Below, piece after piece: positions 60,511 through 64,000 of a DNA stretch of 64,000 bases. The stretch comes from Streptomyces cacaoi (GTDB taxonomy: Bacteria > Actinomycetota > Actinomycetes > Streptomycetales > Streptomycetaceae). The notes beneath the pieces were generated by a model that was given only the letters and a program-made list of their open reading frames with translations, was not told where the DNA came from and did not search any database. Both the position numbers and the translations under genes were made by a program. Each line of letters starts with the position of its first letter. Within the stretch, counting starts at the first letter, position 1. Location: the NCBI RefSeq assembly GCF_006539165.1, contig NZ_BJMM01000029.1, positions 31,911 to 95,910 of the forward strand, read 5' to 3'.

Positions 60511-61297
60511 CCGCCGCCCCCTCCTTCTCGTACGTGTTGTCGGCGTTGTCGGCGCAGCGGGTGTCGCCGTCCGCCGGTTCCGGTCCGTCCTCCGCGGTGC
60601 CGGTACGGACGACGACGGCGCCCAGCTGCTCGTCCGGGGGCTCGCTGCACACGGCGAGCACGGTCGTGCCGGCGTCGGCGAGCGAGCGCAACAGGGCCCA
60701 GGCGTCGGCCCGTTCGCCGTCCGACAGCTTCAGGTCGAGGTCGTCGACGGCCAGCAGCCGTGGTCCGCCCAGCAGCGCCAGCGCCACCGAGAGCCGCAGC
60801 TCCGTCAGCCGGTCCAGCCGGCGCACGGGTGTGCGTCCACCGCGCGGCAGGGCGTCCAGGTCGAGCCCGGCCGCCTCCAGCGCGCGCTCCAGAAGCGCGC
60901 GGCTCGCGGCGGCACGCTCTCCGCGGGGGCGCAGCAGCGAGCGCAGCGAGGCGCCGAACCGCCGTTGCAGGAGCACCCGTTCGCGCAGCTGCTCGGTGAC
61001 GGTGAGCGCCGGATCGAGGTCGTTGACGCCGGGCACCGGGCCCAGCGCGCTGATCCGGCGGACGGCGGCGAGCCGCTTGGGCAGCGGGTGATCGGCGACC
61101 TTCGCGAGCCCCTCGCCCGCCTTCATCCGGCCCGTCAGCGCCAGCAGCAGACAGGTGCGGCCCGAGCCCGAGGGCCCGGTGACGGCGATCAGTGAACCCG
61201 CCTCGGCGGTGAAGTCCACCGGGCCGAACACCTGCCCACGCGGGCCGCGCATCCCGAACTTCTCCGCCGAGACGGCGGCGCCCTGCCTCTCCGTCAC
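60482..61297 (-). CDS. Degenerate ABC-type ATP-binding protein
   Basis: This 271-residue protein is recognisable as an ABC ATPase by its P-loop VTGPSGSGRTCLLLALTG and the position of the Walker B-like LLAVDDLDL. The P-loop Lys is Arg47, the LSGGQ signature is replaced by LDRLTELRLSVALALL, and the catalytic Glu after Walker B is Asp. ATP hydrolysis is thus doubtful. The C-terminus is an acidic tail. GTG start with GGAGGGGAGG upstream. The following YhgE gene overlaps by 29 bases. Confidence 0.8.
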   Translation of the reverse strand: MTERQGAAVSAEKFGMRGPRGQVFGPVDFTAEAGSLIAVTGPSGSGRTCLLLALTGRMKAGEGLAKVADHPLPKRLAAVRRISALGPVPGVNDLDPALTVTEQLRERVLLQRRFGASLRSLLRPRGERAAASRALLERALEAAGLDLDALPRGGRTPVRRLDRLTELRLSVALALLGGPRLLAVDDLDLKLSDGERADAWALLRSLADAGTTVLAVCSEPPDEQLGAVVVRTGTAEDGPEPADGDTRCADNADNTYEKEGAADALAEAGRA

Positions 61298-61321
61298 GGA
61301 GCCTCCCCTCCCTGGAACCCT

Positions 61322-61347
61322 CTTTGAACTGACCGGTCAGTTCAAAG
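61322..61347. promoter_or_regulatory. Perfect 26-bp palindromic operator (probable TetR site)
   Basis: The 13-base arm CTTTGAACTGACC is followed directly by its exact complement GGTCAGTTCAAAG. It lies 25 bases upstream of the ABC ATPase GTG, where a promoter would be. Long perfect palindromes of this kind with a CCGG centre are typical TetR-family operators. The TetR gene is the third gene of the operon it would control. Confidence 0.8.
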
Positions 61348-61506
61348 TATGCCGGACGCCGGAACCGGCGCGCGGGCCACCCCCGGGCACGGCCCGGAAT
61401 CCCGCTGTTCGTGCAGGTCGGAGCCGTTGTCAGTGGGGTGCGGCACGATGTCTGCATACGGTCGATTTCGTCGAACCGGCAGCCGCCGACGGGAGGTTGA
61501 TGCACC

Positions 61507-62166
61507 GTGATGCACCCCTCTTGCTCCCCCGGGCCCTTCCCGGCACCCGGCCCCCACAGCCCACCCGGCCCACCCGGCCCCCACACCTCACCCGCCGCCC
61601 GCGAGCCGCACGCCTCGTCCGCCGCCCCCGAGCCCGCCCGGCCGCAGAGGGGATCGCGCGCCGCCGATGTGCACCCGGTGCTGCGCCGCACCACCGCGCC
61701 GCCCGCCGCGCTCGATCTGCTCGCCCAGGCCCAGCACGGCCTCGACGAGGCCATGACCCTCCAGGCGCCCAACGAGCGCTACGCCACCGCGCACCTCGCC
61801 GCGCTGCGTACCGCGGCGGCCGTCCTCGCCGTCCGCGGCCGGCCCGAGCCGCCGCCCCGGCGCCGAACCGGGCCCGGGCGCAGACCGCGCCGGCCGGCCA
61901 TCCGCAGCGCCTGGGAGGTGCTGCCCGAGGTCGCGCCCGAACTGGCCGAGTGGAGCGCCCTGTTCGCCTCCGGCGCACGGCGCAGGGAGCGTGCCGAGGC
62001 CGGAATCGAGGGCGCCGCCGACCGGCGGCAGGCCGACGAGCTGATCCGGCACGTGGAGATGTTCCTGCGCCTCGCCGAACGCATGCTCGTCACCCAGCCC
62101 GCCCTGCCCCGGCCGCGCACCGCGGGCGAGGAACCGCCCCTCGGCCCGGACCGCCGAGCGGGGTGA
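61507..62166 (+). CDS. SAV_6107-type HEPN-domain protein
   Basis: This 219-residue protein has a Pro-rich disordered head (about 60 residues) and a helical domain (VLRRTTAPPAALDLLAQAQHGLDEAMTLQAPNERYATAHLAALRTAAAVLA; DELIRHVEMFLRLAERMLV) that I recognise as the SAV_6107-like HEPN family of Streptomyces. The canonical HEPN RNase Rx4-6H motif is not evident, so RNase activity is not supported. A GTG at 61507 or ATG at 61510 is the start; GGGAGG lies 10 bases upstream of the GTG. Confidence 0.78.
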   Translation: MMHPSCSPGPFPAPGPHSPPGPPGPHTSPAAREPHASSAAPEPARPQRGSRAADVHPVLRRTTAPPAALDLLAQAQHGLDEAMTLQAPNERYATAHLAALRTAAAVLAVRGRPEPPPRRRTGPGRRPRRPAIRSAWEVLPEVAPELAEWSALFASGARRRERAEAGIEGAADRRQADELIRHVEMFLRLAERMLVTQPALPRPRTAGEEPPLGPDRRAG

Positions 62167-62200
62167 GCCCGCCCCGGGCGGCCCGCCGGGCCCGAGGCAA

Positions 62201-62206
62201 TAGGGT
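62201..62206 (+). promoter_or_regulatory. Candidate -10 box (TAGGGT) for the methyltransferase
   Basis: TAGGGT is followed 35 bases later by the ATG, with AGGAG in the leader. Unlike most promoters in this window it gives a leadered mRNA. Confidence 0.4.
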
Positions 62207-62241
62207 GGGGAACGCCCGTCACTGAGCCGAGGAGCAACAGC

Positions 62242-63072
62242 ATGACCCGCCCCAGCGCATCCGACCGTACAGCCGTGGTGTGGGAGGTCCTGCGGGGTGC
62301 GCTCGACCAGCGGGCCCGGCACACCGACCGCGTCGGCCTGGAGGTTCTGGACGCCGGGGGAGGCACCGGCACGCTGGCCGTGCCCGTCGCCCGCCTCGGC
62401 CACCGGGTGACCGTCGTCGACCCGAGCCCGAACGCTCTGTTCGCGCTGGAGCGCCGGGCCGCCGAGGCAGGCGTCGCCGACCGGGTGCGCGGCGTCCAGG
62501 GGGATGCCCGCGGGCTCTTCGACGTCGCCGAGCGCGGTGCCTACGACGCCGTCCTGTGCCACGGCGTCCTGGAGTACGTCGACGACCCGGCCGAGACGGT
62601 GCGCAACGCCGTCGCTGCTCTGCGTCCCGCCGGCGGCACCCTCAGCGTCCTCGCCGCCGGGCTGGGCGGCGCCGTCCTCGGCCGTGCGCTGGCCGGTCAC
62701 TTCACCGAGGCCCGGCAGGCGCTCACCTCGCCCGGCGGCCGCTGGGGCGGCAGCGACCCGATGCCGCGCCGCTTCACCCCGGAACAGCTGAGCGACCTGG
62801 TCGGCGCAACGGGCGCCGATGTCGTCTCCGTGCACGGGGTGCGCATCTTCTCCGACCTCGTGCCGGGCGCGCTGGTGGACACCGAGCCGGACGCCCGCGA
62901 GGCCCTCGCCCGGCTGGAGGCCACCGCAGCCGAGCTGCCGGCCTTCCGCTCGGTGGCCGGCCGGCTGCATGTCCTGGCCGAAATCCCGGCGCGTCCGGCG
63001 AGTCCGGCGCATCCGGCACCCCCGGGCGAGACGGACGGCGCCGGCACCGGCGGGGGCCCGCGCGAGGCGTGA
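62242..63072 (+). CDS. Class I SAM-dependent methyltransferase
   Basis: This 276-residue protein has a complete fold: motif I LEVLDAGGGTGTLAVPVARLGH, the acidic residue in VTVVDPSPNALFALE, DARGLFD, and motif IV YDAVLCHGVLEYVDDPAETVRNAVAALRPAGG. This resembles the UbiE/CmoA-like type, but no tRNA or quinone pathway gene is adjacent. It ends with a Pro/Ala/Gly-rich tail. AGGAG lies before the ATG. The preceding HEPN gene is on the same strand 75 bases upstream. Confidence 0.88.
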   Translation: MTRPSASDRTAVVWEVLRGALDQRARHTDRVGLEVLDAGGGTGTLAVPVARLGHRVTVVDPSPNALFALERRAAEAGVADRVRGVQGDARGLFDVAERGAYDAVLCHGVLEYVDDPAETVRNAVAALRPAGGTLSVLAAGLGGAVLGRALAGHFTEARQALTSPGGRWGGSDPMPRRFTPEQLSDLVGATGADVVSVHGVRIFSDLVPGALVDTEPDAREALARLEATAAELPAFRSVAGRLHVLAEIPARPASPAHPAPPGETDGAGTGGGPREA

Positions 63073-63409
63073 GTTTCCCGGGATGCCGGGGAACCCGGGA
63101 GGCGGCGGTGACGCCGGCGCCCCGGCGGGGCGCCCGGGCCCGGCAGAAGCCCTGACGGGGGGCTGCTTCTGTCCGACTTTCGTCCCGCCCGATCATCGGC
63201 TACGCGCCGTATGATCGAGGGACACCGTCCGGCATGGCGGAAAGGTGGTGCGGGAATGAACCGAACACGTTGCTCGACGCCACCCCGGCATCCCGGACGA
63301 GGTGGGAGGAAGTGGCGTAAGAGGGGCGGGTTTCACGGGGGCGATTCCCTGCCTATCCTTGTAAGCGTCGGATCCGGTCGCCCCCGCGACCGACGAGTAG
63401 GAGGACTCC
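63073..63409. other. 337-bp region upstream of the DUF3040 gene
   Basis: It contains a TATGAT at 63210-63215 and a TATCCT at 63354-63359, both plausible -10 boxes, and an AT-richer stretch around 63330-63365. No ORF is supported. Confidence 0.4.
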
Positions 63410-63823
63410 GTGCCGCTCTCTGAGCACGAGCAGCGGATGCTCGAGCAGATGGAGCGAGCGCTGTACGCCGAAGATCCCAAGTTCGCGACAGCGCTCGAAG
63501 GAAGTGAGCTGCGCCGGTACACCCGCAAGCGGGTCTACCAAGCGGTCGCTGGCTTTCTGGTGGGCATCGCTCTCCTCATGGCCGGCATGGTCGCGCAGCA
63601 GCCCTGGATCAGCGTCGTCGGATTCCTCGTGATGCTGGGCTGCGCCGTCCTCGCGGTGACCGGCTGGCGCAAGGCCCCCAAGGCGGGAAGCCAGGGCGAG
63701 GGCCGGCAGCAGGCGCGCGGTGGGCAGCAGCCCTCGGGAAGAGCGCAGCAGCGTGGCCGTCGGTCGGTGATGAACCGCATCGAGGAGCGCTGGCAGCGCC
63801 GGCGTGACGAGGGCCAGCACTGA
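63410..63823 (+). CDS. DUF3040-family membrane protein
   Basis: This 137-residue protein starts with MPLSEHEQRMLEQMERALYAEDPKFATAL, the conserved DUF3040 motif, and has two TM segments (AVAGFLVGIALLMAGMVA and WISVVGFLVMLGCAVLAVTGW) and a basic Gln/Arg-rich cytoplasmic tail. AGGAGG precedes the GTG. In Streptomyces these genes lie just before mraZ and the division/cell-wall cluster, which presumably begins right of this window. A link to division is inferred from that position only. Confidence 0.92.
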   Translation: MPLSEHEQRMLEQMERALYAEDPKFATALEGSELRRYTRKRVYQAVAGFLVGIALLMAGMVAQQPWISVVGFLVMLGCAVLAVTGWRKAPKAGSQGEGRQQARGGQQPSGRAQQRGRRSVMNRIEERWQRRRDEGQH

Positions 63824-63962
63824 TCCGGACGGCAGCACCGGCGTCCCCGTCGCCGGGCCGGTGACCAGGGCTTCCGCCTGAGTCCCCGGGAAGATCGAGC
63901 AGCGCGCACAGACCTCGGAGACGCCACGCGGTAGGCGGTACCCGGCAGCACATCCGTACGGA

Positions 63963-64000
63963 GGCGGGCGGCCACAGGTGATCACCTGCGGCCGCCCGCC
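63963..64000. terminator. 38-bp near-perfect palindrome at the window end
   Basis: GGCGGGCGGCCACAGGTGA and its complement pair with a single mismatch. It lies 140 bases after the DUF3040 stop and is strong enough to be a terminator or, because of the symmetric centre, a protein-binding palindrome. Confidence 0.6.

Noticed and set aside
61507..62166. HEPN toxin of a toxin-antitoxin pair
   Set aside because: No canonical Rx4-6H motif and no nucleotidyltransferase antitoxin gene is adjacent; the neighbour is a methyltransferase.

Overview
This window is a GC-rich (roughly 73%) actinobacterial chromosome segment. The inference is Streptomyces. It rests on the gene content and order (PfkA, MacRS, PlsC-like protein, glucokinase, fused TrpE-TrpG, DAHP synthase, Bfd/Bfr, PASTA kinase, thiamine genes, MetF), which as I remember it resembles the core of the S. 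coelicolor chromosome. GTG starts are frequent, and many -10 boxes sit 6-8 bases before the start codon, as in leaderless transcripts. I see no prophage, transposase, CRISPR array, rRNA or tRNA, so this reads as core chromosome rather than an island.

Layout, left to right. 1-9.2 kb: end of a class V aminotransferase, a tiny exported 15-residue-repeat protein followed by a methyltransferase-like protein, glycerate kinase, a DASS-type permease, a three-gene signalling operon (small exported acidic protein, histidine kinase, OmpR-type regulator) with a repeat operator in front, a lone AsnC ligand-binding domain and a rhomboid protease. 9.2-25.6 kb: a zinc-ribbon protein, a NYN/coiled-coil protein, two tandem NlpC/P60 endopeptidases, an exported HExxH protease, a GT87 and a PimB-like mannosyltransferase back to back, an F420-type oxidoreductase, a FadD-type ligase, a phosphoesterase, and an SRPBCC / ArsA-like ATPase / DUF5304 run. 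25.6-35.6 kb: ROK glucokinase, EEP-family hydrolase, an SDR with its divergent MmyB-like regulator, a membrane protein with an alpha/beta hydrolase, PlsC-like acyltransferase, MacS/MacR and a phosphofructokinase with PPi-type residues.

35.6-48 kb: a 2-hydroxyacid dehydrogenase overlapping tail to tail with fused anthranilate synthase. The latter has a Trp-Trp-Trp leader peptide and attenuator and diverges from class II DAHP synthase. Then come bacterioferritin-associated ferredoxin (iron box) facing bacterioferritin, a sulfite-oxidase-like protein, endonuclease IV, an exported SLT transglycosylase, a four-PASTA Ser/Thr kinase and an exported protein. 48-64 kb: thiOSG behind a TPP riboswitch, a ferredoxin-reductase-like flavoprotein, an Rv2175c-type DNA-binding protein, thiE, metF, a DUF456-like protein with a Tyr/Gly-rich tail, a CrtI-like oxidoreductase, a TetR / YhgE-Pip / degenerate-ABC operon with a 26-bp palindrome, an SAV_6107-type HEPN protein, a methyltransferase and a DUF3040 protein.

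Themes: central carbon entry (glucokinase, PFK, glycerate kinase), the aromatic and tryptophan pathway, thiamine synthesis, and cell-envelope building and sensing. The most unusual features are in-frame tandem-repeat expansions inside otherwise standard signalling proteins, about 10-11 bp tandem repeats in several intergenic regions (one with ten G5 runs), two P-loop proteins whose Walker A lysine is arginine, and the PFK with a pyrophosphate-type active site behind a Crp-like site.
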